NCBI GenBank assembly: GCA_942491535.1
Contig: CALOBV010000012.1
Coordinates: 161,168-225,167, forward strand
Length of the DNA: 64,000 bases
Reading direction: 5' to 3'
Origin: JAUVKT01 sp942491535
GTDB taxonomy: Bacteria; Bacteroidota; Bacteroidia; Bacteroidales; VadinHA17
The first letter of the stretch is position 1; each line of letters starts with the position of its first letter. Positions 18,636 through 25,850 of the stretch are shown piece by piece. The position numbers were made by a program, and so were the translations under genes. The notes under the pieces were generated by a model. That model saw only the letters and a list, made by a program, of their open reading frames with translations, did no database searches and had not been told where the DNA came from.

Positions 18636-18989
18636 CTATCCAATAATATCCCAGAAATACTGAAATTCTATTGCCCTTCCATCGGGATCTAAGGCATAGA
18701 AGTGGTAGATCCTGTAATCGGGGTTATCAACCGGCCTGGCTTCTGCTATATCTTTGATTTTCTGATAGATCTTATCAACTCCATCCCTGTCAGGGTAAAC
18801 AAAGGTAAGCAGCCCGCCGGTTTCAATCTTATCGCGCTGACAGAATCCGAAAAGCATATTGCCGAATTTATAAATCCTGCATCCTCCCTGGTCGAGCCAC
18901 AGAGTGGCACCTATTAGATCAACATAAAACCTGTGGAGCTCTTCAAGATTTGTGGTCTGGTAGAATATTATTCCTCCATGTTCGTGCAT
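18636..18989 (-). CDS. Glyoxalase/VOC-family protein
   Basis: A 117-residue protein of one vicinal-oxygen-chelate unit pair. It starts GGIIFYQTTNLEELHRFYVDLIGA and ends HFYALDPDGRAIEFQYF, the usual ends of the paired beta-alpha-beta-beta-beta modules. A terminal glutamate and a histidine could be metal ligands. The substrate is unknown. It sits 56 bases upstream of the NimA-like gene on the same strand and may be co-transcribed with it. Confidence 0.85.
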   Translation of the reverse strand: MHEHGGIIFYQTTNLEELHRFYVDLIGATLWLDQGGCRIYKFGNMLFGFCQRDKIETGGLLTFVYPDRDGVDKIYQKIKDIAEARPVDNPDYRIYHFYALDPDGRAIEFQYFWDIIG

Positions 18990-19161
18990 ACGATTAAAGA
19001 TTATAAGATTATAATATTTTAAGATTAAAGATAGAAATTTAAGCGAGCTTTTCCGGCTTCACGATACATCTTCTAAAAGGATTATGAGATATAATCAAGG
19101 TATCTGTCTATATAATATCCCTCTACATCTATTTCATTTCAGATATGCCTGCCTTCTGATA

Positions 19162-19169
19162 TACATTTG
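19162..19169 (+). promoter_or_regulatory. Putative -7 box of the efflux operon
   Basis: TACATTTG matches TAnnTTTG and lies 29 bases before the ATG at 19199. A GTG at 19172 falls too close to it to be the start. The bases about 20 upstream (TTTC) are only a weak -33 match. Confidence 0.42.
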
Positions 19170-19198
19170 AAGTGGAAATCACAACAAAATTTAGAAAG

Positions 19199-20527
19199 AT
19201 GAAAGGACATAAACTAATAATAACACTTTTTCTGATGGGACTTTCTTCTATCCTGGTTGCCCAGGATCTTAAGGTATGGACGCTTGAAGAATGTATTGAT
19301 TATGCGCTTGAACAGAATATCCAGATAAGGAAATCTGAGGTGTCGAATCGTATTAATTCTGTAAACGTACTTCAGAGCAAAGCAGAGCAGATACCTTCTC
19401 TGGGTGCAAATGTGAGGCAAAGCTTCGACTGGATGAGCCAGGAAGACATTATAAGTGGAGAAGAGGAGTTTAATAATATAAATGGAACCAGTTACTCGAT
19501 AAATTCCAGCATTACCTTGTTTAACGGTTTCAGGCTTAAGAATAATATCCAGGGTGCTGAGCTTGATTATGAAAAAGGACTATATGATTCTGAAGTAATA
19601 AAAGAAAGTATTACTGTAAGCATACTGGAAGCCTATCTTAATTTATTGTACTCTGATGAGCAGATTAAAAACAGTAATGAACAATTGGAGTCTACCAGGG
19701 AGCAACTTAGATTGGCAGGAGAAAGGCTGAGTCTTGGTAGTATCTCACAAAGCGACTACCTGCAGGTAAAGAGCCAGCTATCCACTGAGGAATTGACCCT
19801 TGCAAATGCAAACAGCCAGAATGCCATGGCCAGAGTTAATCTGATGCAACTGCTTGAGCTTCCTGTCGGCGAAGGTTTTGAAATAGCTATACCCGATCTT
19901 GACAGGTATATCCTTATAGAACTCGAACCTGATCCACAGGAGATTTATAACACGGCACTTCAGATAAAGCCACAGGTAAAAAGTGCTGAGCTGCAGGTTG
20001 AAGGATCCCAGCTGAATGTAGAAGTAGCAAAGGCCGGATATATGCCTAGTCTATCTCTCGATGCCGGCCTGTCAACATCATATAGAGGCAGCAATGGTTC
20101 AGACAGCTATGCTATGCAGATTCAAAACAATATTAATCCGACTGTCGGCTTGAGCCTCTCCATCCCGATATTCAGCAACAGGCAGACAAAAAGCCAGGTT
20201 GAAGTAGCCCGACTGGGAATAGAAAATGCAGAGCTTGAGATGATTAATACTGGCAACCAGTTGAGGAAGGCTATTGAGCAGGTATGTGTTGATGTTAACT
20301 CTTCAGAATCTGAATATATGGCAAGTAAGCAGCAATATCTGGCCACAACAGAATCCTTCGAGGTGGCAACAGAAAAATATAAGCAGGGGATGATGAACTC
20401 GGTTGATTACCTCTACGAGAAAACAAAGCTGATTGTATCAGAAAGCGAACTATTGCAATCAAAATACAATATGATTTACAATTATAAGATGCTTGATTAT
20501 TACAGGGGAATACCCTTTACTCTTTAA
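19199..20527 (+). CDS. TolC-family outer-membrane efflux protein
   Basis: A 442-residue protein with signal peptide MKGHKLIITLFL...VAQ (residues 1-21). It then has two outer membrane efflux protein repeats with the characteristic start WTLEECIDYALEQNIQI, long coiled-coil helices (ESTREQLRLAGERLSLGSIS) and a second copy of the same pattern late in the protein (ATEKYKQGMMNSVDYLYEKT). It should form the trimeric outer-membrane channel of the efflux pump encoded by the next three genes; the adaptor gene starts two bases after its stop. The ATG at 19199 is preferred to an in-frame GTG at 19172. Confidence 0.93.
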   Translation: MKGHKLIITLFLMGLSSILVAQDLKVWTLEECIDYALEQNIQIRKSEVSNRINSVNVLQSKAEQIPSLGANVRQSFDWMSQEDIISGEEEFNNINGTSYSINSSITLFNGFRLKNNIQGAELDYEKGLYDSEVIKESITVSILEAYLNLLYSDEQIKNSNEQLESTREQLRLAGERLSLGSISQSDYLQVKSQLSTEELTLANANSQNAMARVNLMQLLELPVGEGFEIAIPDLDRYILIELEPDPQEIYNTALQIKPQVKSAELQVEGSQLNVEVAKAGYMPSLSLDAGLSTSYRGSNGSDSYAMQIQNNINPTVGLSLSIPIFSNRQTKSQVEVARLGIENAELEMINTGNQLRKAIEQVCVDVNSSESEYMASKQQYLATTESFEVATEKYKQGMMNSVDYLYEKTKLIVSESELLQSKYNMIYNYKMLDYYRGIPFTL

Positions 20528-20529
20528 AT

Positions 20530-21825
20530 ATGAATACCAGAAATAAATATACAATGAAAAAGAAAAGACTTTATATCGGACTAGGACTGGCTACTACACT
20601 TGTCACTGTCGTACTGATAGTGAATGCATGCCAGAAGAATAATAGCAACGTTACTTTCGAAACGGCAAAGGTGGAAAGAATGACAATTACCAATACGGTT
20701 TCTGCTACAGGAACTCTTGAGGCTACAACAACTGTTGAGGTAGGCACCCAGGTTTCTGGTGTAATTGAGAAAATTCATGTTGATTTTAATTCGGTTGTAA
20801 AAAAGGGTCAGTTACTGGCAGAGATCGACCAGACTTCATTAAAGAGCAGTGTGGATGAAGCAGAGGCATCTCTTGATAACGCAAAGGCCGAGCTTGAGTA
20901 TCAGGAATCTACTTTTAAGAGAGTAAGTGCTCTTAGGGATAAGAAACTTGTTGCAGATGCAGATTATGACCTCGCCAAATATAATTATGATAAGTCCAAA
21001 TCAAGTCTTAAGACAGCACAGGCACGCTATGATAAGGCAATTGTAAATCTGAATTATACAAGAATTTACTCTCCTATTGATGGTGTTATAATGAACAGGG
21101 CCGTTGATGAAGGACAGACTGTTGCTGCAAGTTTTAACACTCCAACCCTTTTTTCAATAGCAAATGATCTTACACAGATGCAGGTTGAGGCAGATATTGA
21201 CGAGGCTGATATTGGCATGGTTAAACAAGGGCAAAGGGTCGAATTCGAAGTTGATGCTTTCCAGGATGAGGTGTTCGATGGTAAAGTGCTGGAAGTGAGA
21301 TTGCAGCCTGTTGAATCCTCAAATGTTATCACCTATACTGTAGTAATTGATGCTCCTAATCCGGACCATAAGCTTATGCCAGGAATGACGGCAAGTATTA
21401 CTGCCTATGTGGAGGAGGTGGACAATGTACTTGCAATTCCAGGCAAGGCATTAAGATTCACTCCAGACAGGGATGTGATGACAGCTTATATGAGTAAGCA
21501 GGAACCCGAGCCTGCAGGAAGGGTAATAGAAGGCCCAAAAGTGGTTGGTGGAATGCCTGCTGGTGGTGGAATGATGATGGGAGGAACTGATGAGATCTTA
21601 GCCGAAGATGAAAATATCATAAATGTATGGATAAAGGATAATGAAAAAATATACCCCAGGCGAATTGAAATAGGAGTATCCGATGGTTCTAATGTTGAAG
21701 TTCTGTCAGGACTTAATGAAGGCGATGAGCTAATAATTTCAATGAGTGCAGATATTAAAATTGCTAAAGCAGATGCAGAGACTTCAAGTACGTTTATGCC
21801 CCAGAGTCCTGGTGGAGGAAGGTAA
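20530..21825 (+). CDS. MacA-type periplasmic adaptor (HlyD/RND family) lipoprotein
   Basis: A 431-residue adaptor. A lipobox VNAC places the lipid cysteine at residue 34 (26 if translation starts at the ATG at 20554). It has a barrel-sandwich (lipoyl-like) domain around VEVGTQVSGVIEKIHVDFNS, an alpha-hairpin of long helices (about 105-175), then YSPIDGVIMNR and a beta-barrel with a membrane-proximal domain. A methionine/glycine-rich insert (GGMPAGGGMMMGG) lies near residue 340. It bridges the TolC channel and the MacB-type transporter. The stop overlaps the probable start of the ATPase gene, so the genes are translationally coupled. Confidence 0.92.
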   Translation: MNTRNKYTMKKKRLYIGLGLATTLVTVVLIVNACQKNNSNVTFETAKVERMTITNTVSATGTLEATTTVEVGTQVSGVIEKIHVDFNSVVKKGQLLAEIDQTSLKSSVDEAEASLDNAKAELEYQESTFKRVSALRDKKLVADADYDLAKYNYDKSKSSLKTAQARYDKAIVNLNYTRIYSPIDGVIMNRAVDEGQTVAASFNTPTLFSIANDLTQMQVEADIDEADIGMVKQGQRVEFEVDAFQDEVFDGKVLEVRLQPVESSNVITYTVVIDAPNPDHKLMPGMTASITAYVEEVDNVLAIPGKALRFTPDRDVMTAYMSKQEPEPAGRVIEGPKVVGGMPAGGGMMMGGTDEILAEDENIINVWIKDNEKIYPRRIEIGVSDGSNVEVLSGLNEGDELIISMSADIKIAKADAETSSTFMPQSPGGGR

Positions 21826-22579
21826 AATAGGTATAAGAATTAAAACGATAATAGAAATAAACAATTTGAAGAGAGACTTTCAGGTAGGCGAAGTTACCGT
21901 ACATGCTCTCAGAGGTGTGGATCTGAAAATTGCAGAAGGAGAGTTTCTTGCAATTATGGGAACCAGTGGATCGGGTAAATCTACAATGTTAAATATCCTG
22001 GGGTGCCTTGACCGGCCTTCCGATGGAACTTACCTGCTAGACGGGACAGACACTAGTGTCATGACAAAGAATCAGCTGGCTACTCTTCGTAACCGTAAAC
22101 TTGGGTTCGTGTTCCAGTCGTATAACCTGCTATCCAGAACTAGTGCCCTGGATAATGTTGAACTGCCCCTTCTTTATAATGCTGATGTGAGGTCAAAAGA
22201 GAGAAAGGAAAAGGCCGAGCATGCCCTGGAGTCGGTCGGGCTGAAAGACCGGATGCACCATATGCCTAATCAGTTATCAGGCGGGCAGCAACAGCGCGTG
22301 GCAATAGCCAGATCGTTGGTAAATGATCCACTGGTCATATTCGCCGATGAACCAACAGGAAACCTTGATACAAGAATGTCGTACGAGGTGATGTCGCTTT
22401 TCCAGGAGCTTAATGATAAAGGTAAGACTATCGTATTTGTTACTCACGAGAATGATATAGCTCTTTGTACCAACAGGAATGTTGTTTTTAGAGATGGCAA
22501 TATTGTTAGGGAGGTAATAGTTGAGAAGAAGGTTGATGCAGCTCTCATGCTTGAGAGTATGCCTATTGAGGATAACTAG
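21812..22579 (+). CDS. MacB-type ABC transporter ATPase (LolD-like)
   Basis: About 255 residues. The Walker A motif is GTSGSGKST (about 50-58), the signature LSGGQQQR (about 155) and Walker B VIFADEP (about 177), followed by a D-loop and switch His in VTHE. It energises the permease encoded 13 bases downstream. The start is unusual, because no ATG is found near the expected N-terminus IIEINNLKRDF. The candidates are GTG at 21812, which follows a purine-rich stretch and overlaps the previous gene by 14 bases, or ATT at 21839, where relatives would have ATG AAA. A base error at 21841 could explain this. Confidence 0.9.
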   Translation: MEEGKIGIRIKTIIEINNLKRDFQVGEVTVHALRGVDLKIAEGEFLAIMGTSGSGKSTMLNILGCLDRPSDGTYLLDGTDTSVMTKNQLATLRNRKLGFVFQSYNLLSRTSALDNVELPLLYNADVRSKERKEKAEHALESVGLKDRMHHMPNQLSGGQQQRVAIARSLVNDPLVIFADEPTGNLDTRMSYEVMSLFQELNDKGKTIVFVTHENDIALCTNRNVVFRDGNIVREVIVEKKVDAALMLESMPIEDN

Positions 22580-22592
22580 AAAAGAATAAGTC

Positions 22593-23813
22593 ATGAATTA
22601 TAAGAATCTTTTAAAAATAGCTACTAATGCCCTGATGAGGAATAAATTCAGATCTTTCCTTACAATGCTTGGTATTATTATCGGTGTAGGTTCTGTTATT
22701 GCTATGCTGGCCATAGGACAGGGCTCTAAGCAAAGCATAACCGACCAGATCTCTGATATGGGGTCTAACCTTGTAATGGTTATGCCAGCTTCCAACAGGA
22801 TGGGTGGTGTACAGATGGGTAATTCAAATACTCAAAGTATTGAAGTTAGCGATATTGACGCTATCCTGGAAGGATGTCCGTCGATAAGCATGGTATCTCC
22901 GGAAGTAAAAGGCAGCGGCCAGGTGGTATTTGGGAATGAGAACTGGCCAACGCAAATTTTCGGTGGTGACATAGAATTTCTTGATATTAAGAAACTCGGG
23001 GTGGAGAGTGGCAGGATGTTTACGGAGAAGGAAGTAAGTTCTTCATCAAAGGTATGCCTGATAGGAAAGACAATCCAGGAGGAGGTCTTTGGTCTGAACA
23101 GCGATCCCGTAGGACAGACTATCAGGTTTAAAAGCATTCCTTTTAAGGTAATAGGTGTCCTGGAAGAAAAGGGAAACAATACTTTTGGCCAGGACCAGGA
23201 TGATATTATGCTGGCACCGTATACAACCGTTCAGAAGAGGATCCTTGCTATAACACACCTGCAGACTATCCTCTGTTCAGCAGTCAGTGAAGAGGCTTCA
23301 GCTCAGGCTGAGATTGAGATAGAAGAGGTATTGAGAACAGAGCACAGGCTTTCCGAAGATGAGGAAAACGATTTTGAAGTAAGAAGCCAGCAGGAACTTG
23401 TTTCAACATTTAGTTCAGTTAGTGATATCCTTACGGTATTATTGGGAGCCATATCAGGTATATCCTTACTGGTAGGGGGGATAGGCATAATGAATATAAT
23501 GTATGTTTCTGTTACTGAGCGTACCCGTGAGATCGGATTAAGAATGTCTATTGGGGGCAAGGGCAGAGATATATTAATGCAATTCCTGATAGAATCAGTA
23601 TTATTAAGTGTTCTGGGTGGCATACTGGGAATCCTCCTGGGTCTTGCGGGATCCCAGGTAGTAAGTATGGCAATGTCGTGGCCCGTGGTAGTGACAGTAA
23701 ATTCTGTTATCCTGTCTTTTCTTGTGTGTACGGTAATCGGAGTGTTTTTTGGATGGTACCCGGCACGCAAGGCTTCTGAGCTTGATCCTATAGATGCCCT
23801 GAGGTACGAATAA
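22593..23813 (+). CDS. MacB-type ABC transporter permease
   Basis: A 406-residue protein: transmembrane helix at about 18-42, a periplasmic MacB_PCD domain at about 43-240, and three further helices at about 280-300, 330-355 and 365-390. The coupling sequence is TREIGLRMSIGG, and the protein ends PARKASELDPIDALRYE, as is typical for MacB permeases. Together with the ATPase, MacA and TolC proteins encoded upstream it makes a complete tripartite export pump. Such pumps export peptides, macrolides, siderophores or glycolipids; the substrate is not deducible. Confidence 0.93.
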   Translation: MNYKNLLKIATNALMRNKFRSFLTMLGIIIGVGSVIAMLAIGQGSKQSITDQISDMGSNLVMVMPASNRMGGVQMGNSNTQSIEVSDIDAILEGCPSISMVSPEVKGSGQVVFGNENWPTQIFGGDIEFLDIKKLGVESGRMFTEKEVSSSSKVCLIGKTIQEEVFGLNSDPVGQTIRFKSIPFKVIGVLEEKGNNTFGQDQDDIMLAPYTTVQKRILAITHLQTILCSAVSEEASAQAEIEIEEVLRTEHRLSEDEENDFEVRSQQELVSTFSSVSDILTVLLGAISGISLLVGGIGIMNIMYVSVTERTREIGLRMSIGGKGRDILMQFLIESVLLSVLGGILGILLGLAGSQVVSMAMSWPVVVTVNSVILSFLVCTVIGVFFGWYPARKASELDPIDALRYE

Positions 23814-23848
23814 GACTTTATTTTGTGGTATTTAAGAAGTAAAACAAT

Positions 23849-23856
23849 TAGTTTTG
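23849..23856 (+). promoter_or_regulatory. Putative -7 box before the sensor kinase gene
   Basis: TAGTTTTG matches TAnnTTTG, with a TTTG at 23822-23825 upstream at a somewhat long spacing of 23. It would allow the two-component genes to be transcribed separately from the pump. Confidence 0.38.
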
Positions 23857-23886
23857 ATTTATAATTCACTTAACAGGCATTTATTT

Positions 23887-24960
23887 ATGGAGAAGGGGAA
23901 GAAAAGATCACCGGTAATCCTGCACCTGATAGGTTGGATAATACTCTTTATCCTTCCACAATTTATTCTGTTTATTCATACCGATGAATTAAGTAGCCGT
24001 TTTTTTTGGAGACTGGCTCCGACCACCCTGATTTTTGCCGGGGTGTTCTACCTCCATTACCTGGTGCTGATCCCGGCTATGATAAATGGTAAGAAAAAAT
24101 GGTTATACCCAATTATCAGCCTGGCAGTGGTGGTTGGCCTGTTTGTGGGGATGAATTTACTTCTTAAAACTATTATGCCACGGACTGGTGATATTCAGGA
24201 ACAGGTGCAGGAGCTCAGGCAGGAGAAGGAAAGACCCGATCGCAGAGGACCTGACCCAAGGAAGATGGCTGCTTATAACTATTTTATCCTTAATGCTCTG
24301 GCAATAGGTTTTGCCTACGTACTGAGGGTGAACGAGAAGGTAAGAGAAACAGAAAAATCTAAAAAGGAACTTGAAGAAGCTCACCTCAATTCAGAACTCG
24401 CATTCCTGAAGAACCAGATAAGCCCTCATTTCTTTTTTAACACACTCAATAATATTTACTCTTTGATAGAGCTCGACGGTAAAAGTTCGCAGGAAGCAGT
24501 GCTTAATCTCTCAAAAATGATGCGCTACCTCTTGTATGAGTCTGAGCAGCAGGATACAACTCTTGGCGATGAGATTAATTTTATGAAGAATTATATTGGC
24601 CTGATGAAGTTAAGGGTTAGTGATAAGGTGAGTGTAAATGTCAGGTTTACAGAGAAATATAATGATCTTAAAATACCTCCGCTATTATTTATTCCTTTTA
24701 TAGAAAATGCATTTAAGCATGGTGTAAGCTTAACAGATGAATCTTATATAGATATCTCCCTTACGGCCAATAATAAGGAGTTAATGTTTACTTCGACCAA
24801 CCCGGTAAACCTGTCAAAGGGAGATAAACCTGAAGTTGCTTCGGGTATTGGACTGGATAATGTTAAGAAAAGGCTTAAGCTTCTGATGAAAGACAGGTAT
24901 AAGCTGACAATTGATGATGGTGATGGTGTATTCAGAGTACTTCTAAAAATAGATATCTAA
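23887..24960 (+). CDS. LytS/YehU-type sensor histidine kinase
   Basis: A 357-residue kinase. Four hydrophobic segments lie in the first 140 residues, broken by a charged loop around residues 105-125. Then come a coiled linker and the His_kinase (PF06580) domain. The phosphoacceptor is His181 in SPHFFFNTLNN, followed by MMRYLLYES and an ATPase domain with PPLLFIPFIENAFKHG and SGIGLDNVKKRL. A TTG 33 bases upstream is in frame but overlaps the probable promoter. The cognate LytTR regulator gene begins five bases after the stop. Location next to the pump suggests it regulates that operon or envelope stress. Confidence 0.93.
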   Translation: MEKGKKRSPVILHLIGWIILFILPQFILFIHTDELSSRFFWRLAPTTLIFAGVFYLHYLVLIPAMINGKKKWLYPIISLAVVVGLFVGMNLLLKTIMPRTGDIQEQVQELRQEKERPDRRGPDPRKMAAYNYFILNALAIGFAYVLRVNEKVRETEKSKKELEEAHLNSELAFLKNQISPHFFFNTLNNIYSLIELDGKSSQEAVLNLSKMMRYLLYESEQQDTTLGDEINFMKNYIGLMKLRVSDKVSVNVRFTEKYNDLKIPPLLFIPFIENAFKHGVSLTDESYIDISLTANNKELMFTSTNPVNLSKGDKPEVASGIGLDNVKKRLKLLMKDRYKLTIDDGDGVFRVLLKIDI

Positions 24961-24965
24961 GCGAT

Positions 24966-25679
24966 ATGATCAGGACTGTTGCCATAGACGATGAACCACT
25001 GGCTTTGAAGCTGATAAAGGGCTATATTGATAAAACTCCCTACCTGGAAATGGTGGAATGTTTTGAAAGCTCCGTTGAGGCACTAAGTTTTCTCTCGGGA
25101 GCAAATATTGACCTGATATTTCTGGATATCCAGATGCCGGATCTTACAGGTACGGAGCTGGCCCGGCTGATTGAAGGAGGATCGAGAATAATTTTTACCA
25201 CTGCATATGAAAAATACGCACTGGAAGGCTTTAAGCTAAATGCTGTAGACTATCTTCTGAAACCATTCAGCTATGAGGAGTTTCTGAAAGCTGCCGGAAA
25301 GGCTCAAAAGATAATAGATCTTGAGCTGGGCGCTGCATCTGAAACCGAAGTGAAGGATGGATTCCTCTTTCTTAAGTCAGAATATAAAATACGAAGAATA
25401 AACTTTAAGGAGATACACTATATAGAGGGCCTGAAGGATTATGTAAAGGTATACCTGAGAGATGAGAAGAAACCTGTACTTTCACTCTCATCCCTCAAGG
25501 CTATGGAAAGTAAATTGCCGGCTAATATGTTTATGAGAGTTCACCGATCATATATAGTTAACCTTGATACGATTCACACTATTGAGCGTAGCAGGATTGT
25601 ATTTGGAGAGCTTCGGATTGCAATTGGCGACCAGTATAAGGACAAGTTCCAGAAGTTTCTGGATAAGAACTTTTTGTAA
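24966..25679 (+). CDS. LytTR-family response regulator
   Basis: A 237-residue protein with a receiver domain (acidic pocket IDDE at residues 7-10, phosphoacceptor Asp54 in FLDIQMPD, switch TTAYEKYA, and KPF). It ends in a LytTR DNA-binding domain (FLFLKSEYKIRRINFKEIHYIE start, MRVHRSYIVNLDTI near the end). It should bind direct-repeat promoters when phosphorylated by the kinase encoded just upstream. No target site could be identified within the window. The gene ends the plus-strand run and is followed by a REP-like element. Confidence 0.94.
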   Translation: MIRTVAIDDEPLALKLIKGYIDKTPYLEMVECFESSVEALSFLSGANIDLIFLDIQMPDLTGTELARLIEGGSRIIFTTAYEKYALEGFKLNAVDYLLKPFSYEEFLKAAGKAQKIIDLELGAASETEVKDGFLFLKSEYKIRRINFKEIHYIEGLKDYVKVYLRDEKKPVLSLSSLKAMESKLPANMFMRVHRSYIVNLDTIHTIERSRIVFGELRIAIGDQYKDKFQKFLDKNFL

Positions 25680-25712
25680 TATTCCCCCGTACAGGTAAGC
25701 CATGACGAGCTG

Positions 25713-25841
25713 TGTCATTCCGACAGAGCGAAGCGACGAGGAACCGAGAATTACGAGTTAGTCTCAAACGAGTGATTCAAGCTCGCCGAAGGCAATCTGT
25801 GAAAAGCTGCTTGCAGATCCCTCATTTCATTCGGGATGACA
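25713..25841. repeat. REP/MITE-like intergenic element with inverted ends
   Basis: The ends TGTCATTCCGA (25713) and TCGGGATGACA (to 25841) are near-perfect inverted repeats, and the interior is rich in GAGCGAAGCGA-type motifs. It fills the gap between two convergent genes. Related ends occur at 53953-54034 and, more loosely, 38960-38998. Confidence 0.6.
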
Positions 25842-25850
25842 GCTATCCAA

